Of a DNA stretch of 64,000 bases, positions 1 through 10,576 are shown one piece after another. Source of the DNA: Adineta steineri. Its lineage: Eukaryota > Rotifera > Eurotatoria > Adinetida > Adinetidae. The translations under genes were made by a program, and so were the position numbers. Position 1 is the first letter of the stretch. Each line of letters begins with the position of its first letter. The notes beneath the pieces were generated by a model. That model was given only the letters and a program-made list of their open reading frames with translations, did no database searches and was not told the origin of the DNA. The stretch covers positions 476,684 to 540,683 of the forward strand of contig CAJNOI010000007.1 in assembly GCA_905250115.1 (NCBI GenBank), in the 5' to 3' direction.

Positions 1-256
1 GTATGCAAACTTTTAGCGCCATGAGTTTGAAAAAACTAGGTTTATAAAGAAAGTTTCTACTGTACTCTGCAGAACCCATCAGTATGTGGAAGGGTGTACA
101 CTGTACAGCCTTGTTTAAAAGTTTATTGCATACCCTAAAAAACTGAAGCTGCACCGCCCATGGCGAGGATTGAATCGGAACTGACCTTAATCATGTAATC
201 TTTGAATTTCTGGAACGCAGTAGAACTCGAGGGCGGTCGTGATCGTGAATCGAGGC

Positions 257-313
257 TGTAGGTGTGGGTATTATATATGGATATTTATCCACGACCATAC
301 CCACTTCCTCAAG
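257..313. repeat. Telomere-like fold-back element (copy 1)
   Basis: The left arm is G-rich (tgtaggtgtgggta, 257-270) and the right arm C-rich (ccatacccacttcc, 294-307), with an AT-rich spacer. The arms are imperfect reverse complements. This is the same plan as the other fold-back elements in the window. Confidence 0.6.
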
Positions 314-3300
314 ATTTGTTATAAAAAGAAATAAATAATTCATTTACATCAAATTTCATGATTTAAATAAAATATTTAGAATAAAATTGTTTCATTTCTA
401 TATGATAATTAAAAATAAATGTGAATAAATGTTGCTGTTAGAATTGAGAAAAATAATTAATAAATGAAACAAATAGAAGTGAGTGTATTGGTCAATTTTG
501 TTAATTAAATATTTCAGTTGTTCTTGATTCTAATATAATATGAATTTAAATAATTAATATATAATTTTTCTTATTTTCTCGATTTGACTGATTTTATTGA
601 AGAAGATAATCATAATGATTAAACAAAATTTTTCTTAATCTAATTTAATTGTCTGAATAAAAAAAGAAAGATTCTTTGAATTGATAAATAATTTTTTAAT
701 AAATATCGAAATTTATTTTATAATAAAATGAAAATATTTCGATTTAATACAAAAGTTGTAATATGGTTGAATAAAAGAGATATTTTCAATCTAGTTTCAT
801 TAAATGGTCCCAATGGTTTTATTTCGATAGAGATTCAATCCTGTCGATGTAATTTGTTTTATTTGTTCCACAAAAGACATAAACAACACATCAGATTTAA
901 TGAAATTAACTTTGATCGATAGAATTATTTAATCTATTCAATTTATTTATTAAAAAAATGAATTTTTTCATATTAATTATGAGGAACAGTTTGTTTAAAG
1001 ATTTTGTTTTCTTCTTCGTATATTAAATTGACTGAAATATTTGATAATTAAATGAATAATTTGAGATTAATTTTTTCCTCTTTAAATAAAAATTGACAAA
1101 CTTTATTATCTTTTAATTGATTTTATTTGATTAAAGATTTATAAGAAAATTTCTCATTTAATAAATATTGTTTTTTTCTTTGATATTTTCTTGTTTTAAT
1201 TTAAGATTAAATAAGTGATTTAATTTAATATTTATTTACAAAATCAAATCTTTTTTTTGCTTTTTTCTTATATAAAATATAAAAGTGAAATATTATTTAT
1301 GTTCAATTTGAAATAAAAAAAACAGAAAATATTTTATTTCGATATAAATACTCATTTTTCTTATTATTATTTTAGATCGAAATCTGTATCAATAATTGAA
1401 AAGAATAGCAGATAAATATAATAATTTTATTATTAGTGTTGCAAATGTCTTGATAGATTGTTTAATGATGACAAAAACAAAACATTGTTTCTTCTTATTC
1501 AAACATTTGACAGTATGAAATATGATCGAAAACACTCAATGTGAATATGCCATAATTAGACATTAGTAAAGTAATAATTAATTTTTTCTTGTTTATCAAT
1601 AAATCTCTGATCATTTCAACTATTTATATTAAATTTATTACAACAAACGTTTTCTTACAACTAATTGTAACTGAAAAGGTATTTATGGATTTGTGTATCT
1701 GATCAATAAATAAAATGATAAGAAATGAAAGAGTTGATTAATATTATTATTCTTTTTTTATGGAAAAAAGGCAAAGAAAATGTAGTTGAAAGTCTTCGTA
1801 AACCTGCATTGAATATATATGAGGAATTCCTTTATATTTCATCTGATTTTTTATTTATAAAATATTCTAATAAAGCAGTTTTATAATAAATAATTATCAA
1901 GCATCGATAATAATATTGAGTTAAAAAAAAAAGAATTCAACGATGATTAAGCATAAGTTGTTGTAAACAAGTTATTTTGAAAATCTCATTTAAAAGAAAA
2001 CAAATAAGTTGAAATGGGAAGAATATTTCAATAGAAATATTAAGAAAAATGATTTTATTAATAAAAATTATTTGTTAAAAATTGGAAATTATTCTTGTTT
2101 AATATATTTATTTTTATAGAATAAAATATTTTATAGAGAGAAAAATAAACATTAGATTTTTCTAATTCATATAAAAAGATTTTTTTTGCAACAAATATTA
2201 TCTTGATTATTTCTTATTTTCATGGGTTTTACTCTGACTATTAATGTATATTGTATAGGAAGCTCTGGAATAAATAATTATATGAATACACAGAAATATT
2301 TCCTCGTAATTAATTCCATAAGAAAAAAAAATCCTTCTGCACTCTTTAGTGAATTAATGAAGTGAACAATTAACAAATGTACTAGACCTTCTAAAATATC
2401 TATTTAATGTGAAACTAGTCGTTTTATTGACAACCATCAATCTTTGTGTCATGACAAAGAAAACTTTTCGTATTCATAGTAATTTGACTCTCAGCTATTT
2501 AAATCTTAATAAAAATTCAAGGTCTATTCCATAATAGATATCCTATAATAATCAAATTTTCGGATAAATAATAGATAAAGTTCATCATTCTTATCTTTTA
2601 TCTATTTTAAATGAATTTCATTTAAAGAAATATGAAAATTTTTCCCTTTTTTTGTAAAATCACTTGTCATCTGTTTGTTACCTTGAATCTTTTTACTTTT
2701 TTTAAATATACGGTCACTTTCGGCTAAGTGTGTAGATGAAATATATTCGAAAAAAAAGAAACGAAAAATTTTGTTATATTGAAAAGATCAGAAATAAATC
2801 ATTCGATGAAAGATGCAAACAGTGTTCCATACACAATAAGAAATAAAATCGATAACTACACACATTATTGCAGTTTTCTTCATTTCTCTGATTTTGATTA
2901 TTTAATTGTGATAAATTGTTTATTAGAATAGTTTGAAAAGTAAAAGAAAATATTTTAAATATCATATATATGTTGTGCAAGTATGATTAGAATATTAGAA
3001 AGATATACAAAAGATATAGATTTAATCTCAATGACAGACTTTTCTTAAGTGTTGTTCACTAATAAATAATTGTTACGTAAAGAATCCAATTGATCTACTT
3101 TCTTGCATCTATTTTGTACTTGTCAAATTATTAATTTCAATTCTCTGAAATTCCCTATGTCAGTTTGTTTCTGTTTTTTCTCCAAATATATCCAATATGA
3201 ATAGTAATTTAATAGAAGAGAATATAATCATTAATATAGTGTAACTAATTTGATGAAAATAGATATAACAATGGTACCATTATATAAGTAAAATGCCAAT

Positions 3301-4019
3301 TGAATAGATTTGATTTGTCTTGATCAGTGTTGATATCAGTTGTCAAAAATCTAGAATCAGCTTTACCTTTATAATGTAGATAAAATTAAAAGAAACCAAT
3401 GAATAGAAAGAAAAATGATAATTATCATATTTTGATACTTTGAAGATATTTTTTGTGTTTTGTTATTTATTATATTTATAAATGTTTTCATCATTATACT
3501 TATTCAAAAAGGTAGAAATTCCACAACTATCTACATAAGTCATATATTCACATAAGCAGAGTATCGGAATTAATCAAGGGGGAAAAACGAGACTTTAATA
3601 CTTCCGTACTCTCTTTGTATTTCCATTATACTCCCATCGTACTTCAAAACAGTTCTGAAGTAGATGAAGTCTCGCTTTTCTCTCCTTGATAAGAGTTCAT
3701 TCTAAAATATTTTAATCAATTCGATTGTTTGTTTTATGAAATATTTAATATTTTCCAGAATATTATTTTTGAGTTGATAAATAATGTTGACAAAAAATTC
3801 GATTGTATATTATAGATGCTTATTATAATTAATACCATATATAAGTTTTTGATGTTAAATAGCTTTTAAGTTTTATCAAATAATTTTTTATGACATACTA
3901 AGATTATTTTGTCAGTACTTTCCTTCATTGTCTATTTAGTTTAAGAATGATAATATGACTTATTTGTAATAGCTTAGGGTTAAAACCAATATTTAAATAA
4001 TCAATAAAACATTGTTTAA

Positions 4020-4084
4020 GGGTGTAAATGTGGATACTGTATTCACCTAGTACCAAATCACACCCTCACCCATACCCTCAAATC
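4020..4084. repeat. Telomere-like fold-back element (copy 2)
   Basis: A G-rich left arm (gggtgtaaatgtgg) is followed by a spacer and a C-rich right arm (cacaccctcacccataccc) ending in a short tract containing TCAAATC. The layout matches the other copies. Confidence 0.55.
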
Positions 4085-4441
4085 TTCTTTACAGTTCAGA
4101 CCTCTCCGAAGTCTATTAGTGCATATATTTTATTAGAATTTAAACTTGCGAAAAAATAAAGAAGTGAAATAATCGAGTATTGGTAGGTGGAGAGAAGCTA
4201 ACTAGTTGATAATGTTGGTAATAGTTGATAGTGATGTTCGATTTTTCGATGTGGACTTTTATTTGTGCCAAATATCCTATGAAGACAAAAAGCATACTCC
4301 GATCATGCAAGACTATACAATACTAGATGTGATAAACTCAAAGAAGAATATATAAATGATAGAATAAAATATCACGATATTCTTCAGATGAGTTATCATC
4401 GAAACATTATGTTCATGTAACATACCAAGCTTATCGTAAAT

Positions 4442-4825
4442 TTAATTTTTACCGCGATAATAACGATGACCAGGAGGAGCAACCTTCGTTTTACAACGTG
4501 TTTTAGAAGCATCACGGCCATCACAACGATCACTAAGAATTGTTCCGGCTGCGGGATCACCAGTAACACTGCCAGTAACATCACAACCGCAACGCTTTCG
4601 TCCATAAGTAATAAAAATGCCGTAAGCTTGACATACAACACAATGGCCGGAATTAGGATCATTATACCCACAACATTCGCTTGAACTCTCGCAAAGCCCA
4701 TCAAAAGGAACACAAGCACGCTTAACAACGAACTGATCAAAGTCTTCCGATGATTGTGCACTGCAGTACATTGTCAAGGATACCACGATTAAAATGAAAT
4801 AAACCACTGATTTCATGTTGTTCAT
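4442..4825 (-). CDS. Secreted cysteine-rich, knottin-like protein
   Basis: A single-exon protein of 127 residues. Residues 1-23 form a signal peptide (MNNMKSVVYFILIVVSLTM... ending in CSAQ), so the product should be secreted. The mature part holds about ten cysteines, starting with a C-x6-C-x5-CC pattern (CVPFDGLC, then ECC), followed by CVVC and CGC. This spacing is that of the start of an inhibitor-cystine-knot fold, which occurs in antimicrobial peptides, protease inhibitors, neuropeptide-like proteins and venom peptides. The tail (RYYRGKN) is basic. The family and role cannot be told from sequence alone. No neighbouring gene suggests a pathway, and no second copy is seen in the window. 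Confidence 0.7.
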   Translation of the reverse strand: MNNMKSVVYFILIVVSLTMYCSAQSSEDFDQFVVKRACVPFDGLCESSSECCGYNDPNSGHCVVCQAYGIFITYGRKRCGCDVTGSVTGDPAAGTILSDRCDGRDASKTRCKTKVAPPGHRYYRGKN

Positions 4826-5297
4826 TTTTCTGCTGTTAGTTGGAGAATGAATATGAATAGATAAATTAGTTATAATAAATGTATGATTATGATTTTATAG
4901 TGATACTGCGTCTCTTACATATGTAGTGATTGCGATAAAACTATTTCTGCATTTACAATGCAGAGTGGAGCGAAGGCAAATATCTCCAAGGACACTCGAA
5001 AAACGAAGAATAGTCCAACACTGTAACAAAAAAAGTTCTGTCGAGACGAGCAGATTTGATTTTACCTACAGGGATGTTTGGATATACATTCATCACTATG
5101 ATAGAAATAAATAGTGCAATTAACGATATTAGTGTGTTTTTCTTTTAACGCTTTGAGCATGAAAATATTTTTTAATTAAAAAGTGATTCTTCAATCGTTT
5201 TATATTATTTAGTCTAAAATGATGCCATAAAAATCTTATGATAATGCAAAAAAAACAGTTTTTCTTATCTTTTAAATAAAATGCTACTTTGCAAGCG

Positions 5298-5375
5298 AGA
5301 CCATCTTGAGTGTGGGTGCCGGTGTAGTTGTGGTCGAGGTTAGGAAAAGATATATTCGCACCCGCAAGATGGTCT
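5298..5375. repeat. Telomere-like fold-back element with perfect outer stem (copy 3)
   Basis: An outer stem of 11 bp pairs perfectly (AGACCATCTTG at 5298-5308 with CAAGATGGTCT at 5365-5375). It continues into a G-rich inner arm (agtgtgggtgccggtg) facing a C-rich inner arm (gcacccg). The right end abuts the start of the pseudogene copy at about 5374, so the element lies on a duplication breakpoint. Confidence 0.75.
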
Positions 5376-5900
5376 TATCTACTTAATAATATGACATTAA
5401 TTATTGAAACACAATTTACTCAATAACAACAACCTTATACAATCTTGATTGATAATGAATAAGTAATGTCTACTGTTTCGCATGTTTATAGAATAATTAA
5501 TGATCAAGAAACAGAAGTAACAACACAAGAAAAATCCTTAAAACAACGTTCTGATACAAATTATCAAATTATACTTAAATTTCAAGGTCCAACAAAGTTA
5601 GGTCGTTACGGTGTAAACATTAATTATGAATCTTATCAAAGAGTTTAAATCATAAATAAAATTTATCAATTATTTTTTGATTTATATAATTTAATTGCTT
5701 TTCCATCTTCTAATCTTCCACATTTAGCTTGTAAACCTATCATACAATTTTCAAATATTTTAGGACTTTTATAAATATCTTAAGGATGCATGAGAGTAAT
5801 TAGAATATATATTATATATTCACACCCTAATCCTAGAATTTCAGATGAATTCAAGTAAATAAATTATATAAACGATTTGATTTATAAATCGATGCATATT
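5374..5900 (+). pseudogene. Decayed inverted partial copy of the 9452-9943 secreted-protein gene
   Basis: From about 5374 to 5900 the plus strand matches the reverse complement of about 9280-9724. The similarity covers the C-terminal half of the secreted-protein gene and continues through its 3' flank, including remains of the flanking fold-back element (cacaccctaatcctagaatttc against a near-identical stretch). The coding part carries two in-frame TAA stops at 5424-5426 and 5460-5462, each where the intact gene has CAA (Gln). No signal peptide or N-terminal half is present. The open piece after the second stop (from ATG 5466 to the stop at 5646-5648) keeps the original frame to the original end. 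The flank at about 5700-5790 has diverged or been replaced. It is most likely a dead fragment of a local inverted duplication. Confidence 0.85.
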
Positions 5901-7330
5901 CATCGAAATTAGTACTTTATAGTATGTTATTATACAATTTACATGAAAAATAATTTTTTTCTGTATAGTAAACTTAACTAAATCATATTTAACAATATTT
6001 TTTCATGTAATCATGGTACTCGCTCTATCATATTGATTGTCTCGTGAATAGTTTTATTATCTTTCTTGTAGAGAAGAGTTCCGCAGAAATAAATTGTTTT
6101 CTTGCTTAATTGCTTGTATGTCTGCAGGATCAGAAAGACATCGAAGATCGATTTTTAGCAAAAGACATTTCTAGAGGTATTTCGATGCGGGGACTTCATG
6201 CGTGCGCCTCATTTTCTCAGGTGATTGATGGAGGGTGGTATTATTTGGAAGAAGTGACGTGAAGTGATAGAAACCGAGTTTTTGAGTAATACAATTTTAT
6301 GGGTATCCAAATGTTTCCTTGCTTACAGTGCAGAGTATGGCGATCATAAACTGTTGGCAATTCCTACGTATAAGATTACTAACACTCCGCTTATTCGTTA
6401 AAGGCTAATTCGAGAAGCCACTAGCGCCGGCAGCTCAGATATGTTTTGATCTATGTCTATGTTTACCACTGAGTAGGATGCGAGTAGAAAGAGCTAAGTG
6501 AGTCTGCAGACGAGCGTCACTTGTTTATTTATATATGAAAGTATTGATTCTGTTCTTCAATTACTTTCATGTATAAGTATATAAATACAGGTAATCTATT
6601 CATTTTATATGGATGAGTTTATCAATGGTATAAACTATTCTTTATTATTGGAACAGAAAGAATAATTCATTCTTCTATGTTTCTGTTGAGTATCTTTCCT
6701 TCTTATCTAACATAACGAAACTCTACTTGTTCAAACAATAATGTAATCATGAGCTTCTTTTCTATAATACATATCTTTTCAATATATATTGCTTAACTCA
6801 CCAGCGAGTGTTACTGCTCATATTATGTTCTCAACAAGAACAGAGTTTCCATAGATATTTTTTTCATCAGTTTTATTTTTCTTTCAAAAACAAAAAAAAT
6901 ACAGAAAAAAAATTATACCATCGTTATCAACTGTTGGATGTTTTTTTTTTATAAATTTCCATTTGAGAATGATCTATTGGTAGTGCATCTACCACTTTTT
7001 CATAAAAAACCCGAGCTTCTGAATCGTTGCCCATCCCAGGTCAATGGTTCCGAGCGGCGTTTCCGACGTCGTATATTTGACAGCAGTCTAGCTTTCATTT
7101 CGTCGGCTCTATCGTAACTACCCAGGATGAGAATTCCGATGCTCGTATATGATCGTATACGATGATGTACGATCACAGTATACTATTGTATTTATAATTG
7201 TATATTGTGGTGTCCATGCCATCATAATCAGGAAACATTGGCGAGTAATCGTCAATTTTGGCGATAACATCGCAAATCTAAGTAAAAATATAATTATTTT
7301 ATTTAAAATAACTTACCATTCGTATTGTTC
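5901..7330. other. Gene-free stretch with a GC-richer patch
   Basis: I recognise no gene. Positions 6120-6500 and 6980-7140 are richer in G and C than their surroundings. They include a motif near 6165-6198 (catttctagaggt followed by gatgcgggga) that recurs near 63537-63567, so at least part of this stretch belongs to a dispersed repeat. Confidence 0.5.
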
Positions 7331-8017
7331 TTAGGCTAATCTTAATGCTTCATTGAGCTTTAAATATAAGTAACATTTAGAGCTATACCACCAAATAGGT
7401 TGTTGTTTACGATAGCCTTTCAATTCTTCAATTGTACGAGAATCAATACTATTTTTAGCTAATGTTCCACGATAATATTGAATAAATTCTGTAATGTGTT
7501 TTTCTTCGAAATCAATGGTTAACAAGATCTCTTTTAAGACCTGAGAATACATAAATGATGGATCTAATTGATCCGTTTTGTTTGGTTCTACAATGCTGAT
7601 TGATGTAGCATCTTGCTCACATTGGCGAGCAGCTTTTTTAAGAGCTTCACAGACTGATGTTATATCTGTGAAGACTCCTTTTATTTTAAACCATCCATCG
7701 GCCAATTGTTTATACAAATCTTGTTTGTGACAAAAAATAAAAATGCTGTCTACTTGGGATATGTCACGCACATGAGGCACAATACGTTTTCCAAGTGAAC
7801 CAGAAACAACCATACATATTTTGTTGTTAGTATTTTTTTGAATAAATTCAAGACATTGTTTATCATCTGTAAATGTGTTTAGGTTGTTAACTACACGTTT
7901 CAATTGCTTCATCTTATCATTACAATCAACATCATAAACATTAATATTGATGTCTAACCAAATAAGGAGAACATTTTGCATTCTTTGCATGTTGACACGT
8001 CGATTTGCAATTGTCAT
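7331..8017 (-). CDS. Truncated head of a bdelloid ART (ADP-ribosyltransferase) protein
   Basis: An open frame of 228 residues matches, as I recall it, the N-terminal module of the large bdelloid family annotated as NAD(+)-protein-arginine ADP-ribosyltransferases. It has an IWLDININ start, then SGSLGKRIVPH, SQVDSIFIFC and IKGVFTDI, then a helical linker ending in IWWYSSKCYLYLKLNEALR. That linker resembles residues 77-109 of the complete ART-TPR gene at 28674 (EFDQTYHP, IYWYTRESCIYKILNKALR). The frame stops with TAA exactly where the catalytic ART domain should begin, and I find no ART motifs downstream on the minus strand. A donor-like GTAAGT follows the stop, so a missed exon is possible but was not found. 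It is either a stand-alone head protein or a truncated, decaying gene. Confidence 0.6.
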   Translation of the reverse strand: MTIANRRVNMQRMQNVLLIWLDININVYDVDCNDKMKQLKRVVNNLNTFTDDKQCLEFIQKNTNNKICMVVSGSLGKRIVPHVRDISQVDSIFIFCHKQDLYKQLADGWFKIKGVFTDITSVCEALKKAARQCEQDATSISIVEPNKTDQLDPSFMYSQVLKEILLTIDFEEKHITEFIQYYRGTLAKNSIDSRTIEELKGYRKQQPIWWYSSKCYLYLKLNEALRLA

Positions 8018-9335
8018 TTTTTGTTGTAATGTGGACTACTTCACGAAAAAATATCTATAAATGAATGAAAAGAATGTCTCATTTAATAGTATAAGAATTT
8101 TTTTTCGAGATTGTTCTTTTTATCTTCATTCACATTATTTTCTCTGTTATAAGTATTTCCCTTGGCTTCTTCATATTTGTTAAATATACATCACTGACTT
8201 AGCTGGGGTCGAATTCGATCTATATTTCCTATAAATCCTATATTTTGTGCTATATATTGCTCATTTTTCCTTTACTGTGTCGGACAAAGTGAGAAAATGT
8301 TCAAAAATCAGTCAGTTCTGCTATGCATAGCCTTTTTTTATTGGAAAGTTCATATATCTACCAAATAGTCAAATATTTTTGAAGAATAAGTGTATAATAT
8401 GTTTTCGCTTACTAAATCGATTGACTGAAAATTCTTCAATACTACGTTAAGTAAGTTAACAGAAAAAACTAGTTTAAAAAATAATTATGTACTCTTCGAA
8501 ACCTTTTACTACTGTCTTACATACTTATACATATAAATTTATACACTTATAGTGAATATATATTATATTAACAGACCTGAGAAACGAAACTACATGAAGA
8601 AGAAAACCAACAAATAAAACTATAAATGAAAAATTATACACGAATAAATTATATACGCTTCCATTCATCCGTTAACTCTTTTATACCTCTCTCATCCTCT
8701 ATACTACAAACACTGTTATATATATATTTATACGCGTGAGGTCGTTAAACGATATTGTAACATCTTTTATTTTTATTATTCTTTTCTTTTATCTTCTTCT
8801 CTTTTCATACTGATCTTCTTTCTCGTTTTCTTTCTTCACGTGTGAACCTACATTGGCACATAGAAGTAAATAAAAGAATGTTTTCTGCATATAGATGACA
8901 AAAATCTATTGAAGGCATTTCAGTATCATCCAATTTTGAAAATAAAAACCTGAAGATATTCAACAAGACTTCGTGTTTTTGAGAATTAAATTATAGTACT
9001 TCTATTTATCCATTTTGAAAAAATCAATATGTTTGTGTTATCTTTTAGAAGTAGCTTAAATTCAACTAAAATTTATTTCTGAAAACTATCACATTTTATC
9101 TTATGAAACATAAAGAACTTAACTATTCATAATTTATGAAATAAGCGAGCGATATTTATGAAGGAAAAACATATGATGATCAGTGTTTTGAATGGTTTGA
9201 ACCAATTATTATAATAAATCATGACTTAGTTATTGACTAAGTCATGGTATATATTCACATATTGTTCTTTCATTGAAAAGCATCGATTTGTAAATCAAAT
9301 AGTTTATTTACTTGGATACATCTGAAATTCTAGAA
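8018..9335. other. AT-rich intergenic stretch
   Basis: No gene is seen. The sequence is low-complexity, with TA-rich stretches near 8530-8730 and a pyrimidine-rich run at about 8760-8830. The part beyond about 9280 belongs to the inverted duplication shared with 5374-5900. Confidence 0.5.
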
Positions 9336-9392
9336 TTAGGGTGTGAGTGTATCACATATATTCTAATTACTCACATCCACCGATACCCTCAT
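9336..9392. repeat. Telomere-like fold-back element (copy 4)
   Basis: The left arm is attagggtgtgagtgt and the right arm ctcacatccaccgataccct, around an AT-rich spacer. It lies in the 3' flank of the secreted-protein gene. A degraded copy of the same element sits at about 5785-5836 in the inverted duplicate, so the element predates the duplication. Confidence 0.6.
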
Positions 9393-9451
9393 ATGACTAT
9401 GATTTTAGAAGAAGCAATTAAATTATATAAATCAAAAAATAATTAATAAGT

Positions 9452-9943
9452 TTAAAGTCTTTGATAAGATTCATAATTAATGTTTACACCATAACGACCT
9501 AATTTTGTTGGACCTTGAAATTTAAGTATAATTTGATAATTTGTATCAGAATGTTGTTTTAAGGATTTTTCTTGTGTTGTTACTTCTGTTTCTTTATCAT
9601 TAATTATTCTATAAACGTGTGAAACAGTAGACATTACTTGTTCATTATCAATCAAGATTGTATAGGGTTGCTGTTGTTGAGTAAATTGTGTTCCAATAAT
9701 TAATGTCATATTATTAAGTGGATAAGACCAAAAAAATGAATTTGTTAGACATTTTGCATATTCAGTTTTTGATATATCAACTGTACTTGAATAACAATCA
9801 CCAGAAAAACTTATTATAGCTTTGCATGTATCAAGCTTACTAATATGTGTTTCACAAGAACTATCATTATTGATATCACGAATTGTTCCACTATGAACAA
9901 CAGATATAAGAACCAACGTTATAAATAAAGAAAAGAATGACAT
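9452..9943 (-). CDS. Secreted protein of unknown family, 163 residues
   Basis: A single-exon gene. Residues 1-19 form a signal peptide (MSFFSLFITLVLISVVHSG). The mature protein has four cysteines in its first half (SSCETH, DTCKAI, GDCYSS, AKCLTN), which would allow two disulfides. A hydrophobic, beta-rich second half ends in GRYGVNINYESYQRL. No family is recognised. The start is well placed because the signal peptide begins at the first ATG. Part of the coding sequence and its 3' flank are duplicated in inverted orientation at 5374-5900, where the copy is dead. Its function is unknown; it is presumably extracellular. Confidence 0.7.
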   Translation of the reverse strand: MSFFSLFITLVLISVVHSGTIRDINNDSSCETHISKLDTCKAIISFSGDCYSSTVDISKTEYAKCLTNSFFWSYPLNNMTLIIGTQFTQQQQPYTILIDNEQVMSTVSHVYRIINDKETEVTTQEKSLKQHSDTNYQIILKFQGPTKLGRYGVNINYESYQRL

Positions 9944-10576
9944 TGTATGAAAATGAATGATAAAAAAAACGTAAATCCACGTTGATTTTATATTAAGTTT
10001 TAATGATGACGAATGTAAAAAAAGAAAGATAAAAACAAATGTGAAAAAATAACATATTACAAAAGTATAGATTAAATGACACAGATTTTTACTTCATCAT
10101 TGATGACAATTAATTCTAAAGTGATATTTTAATCTTCAAGAAATATATCAATTTAAAACATTTTTGTTTTCAATATTATCATAGAATCAAGGCCGTTTTA
10201 TAAACGATTTCTAAAACCAAGAGGGGTGGGTTTGAGCTTGAATATTTTACTTATCCATCCACTCATACCCAAGATATCAATGCATATATTGATTAATTAA
10301 TAATCTTCCAGTTTTATTATTAATATCAAAGCAAACCACACAGAAAAGAAAACCATATTTTCATACAAAAAACACATTTTTAAGTTTCCTACACCTGTAC
10401 ATATATAGTAAAATAATTTACAAAAAAGCTATGAAAAACCGAAGAATCAAAGCAAATAAATAAGTAAAGAAAAATGTACTGTATTACATAAACAAAAAAA
10501 AAGAAAAAAGCTAAGATCACAGAAAAAGAAAATCATATATATAAATATGCCACTTTATTTCATTTTTTTTTGGTTT
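9944..10576. other. Intergenic stretch
   Basis: No gene is seen. The stretch separates the start of the secreted-protein gene from the 3' end of TMEM183 (both minus strand) and contains one fold-back element at about 10221-10270. Confidence 0.5.
10221..10270. repeat. Telomere-like fold-back element (copy 5)
   Basis: The left arm is gaggggtgggtttgag and the right arm ccatccactcataccc, with an AT-rich spacer. The arms pair imperfectly, in the same design as the other copies. Confidence 0.55.

Larger units (their letters stand above)
1..4441. other. Gene-poor AT-rich region
   Basis: I see no gene here. The stretch is very AT-rich, with poly-A/T runs and only short random reading frames. It contains two of the G-rich/C-rich fold-back elements (near 257-313 and 4020-4084), listed separately, and a GC-richer patch at about 150-240 whose ends (153-159 and 231-237) can pair over seven bases. 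Exons too short to recognise by eye cannot be excluded. Confidence 0.6.

Noticed and set aside
153-237. tRNA-like structure (accgccc pairing with gggcggt over 85 bases)
   Set aside because: The ends pair over seven bases, but no D-arm, anticodon arm or TTC-type loop could be fitted on either strand.
4926-5114. Similarity between 4950-4980 and 6320-6350 (ttaca-tgcagagt) as a repeat
   Set aside because: Only about 14 bases agree, which is not enough to claim a repeat family.
7050-7330. Continuation of the ART gene beyond its stop through an intron (GTAAGT just after the stop, acceptor near 7282)
   Set aside because: The sequence after the putative acceptor has no ART motif (no YRG, STS or ExE) and soon meets stops.
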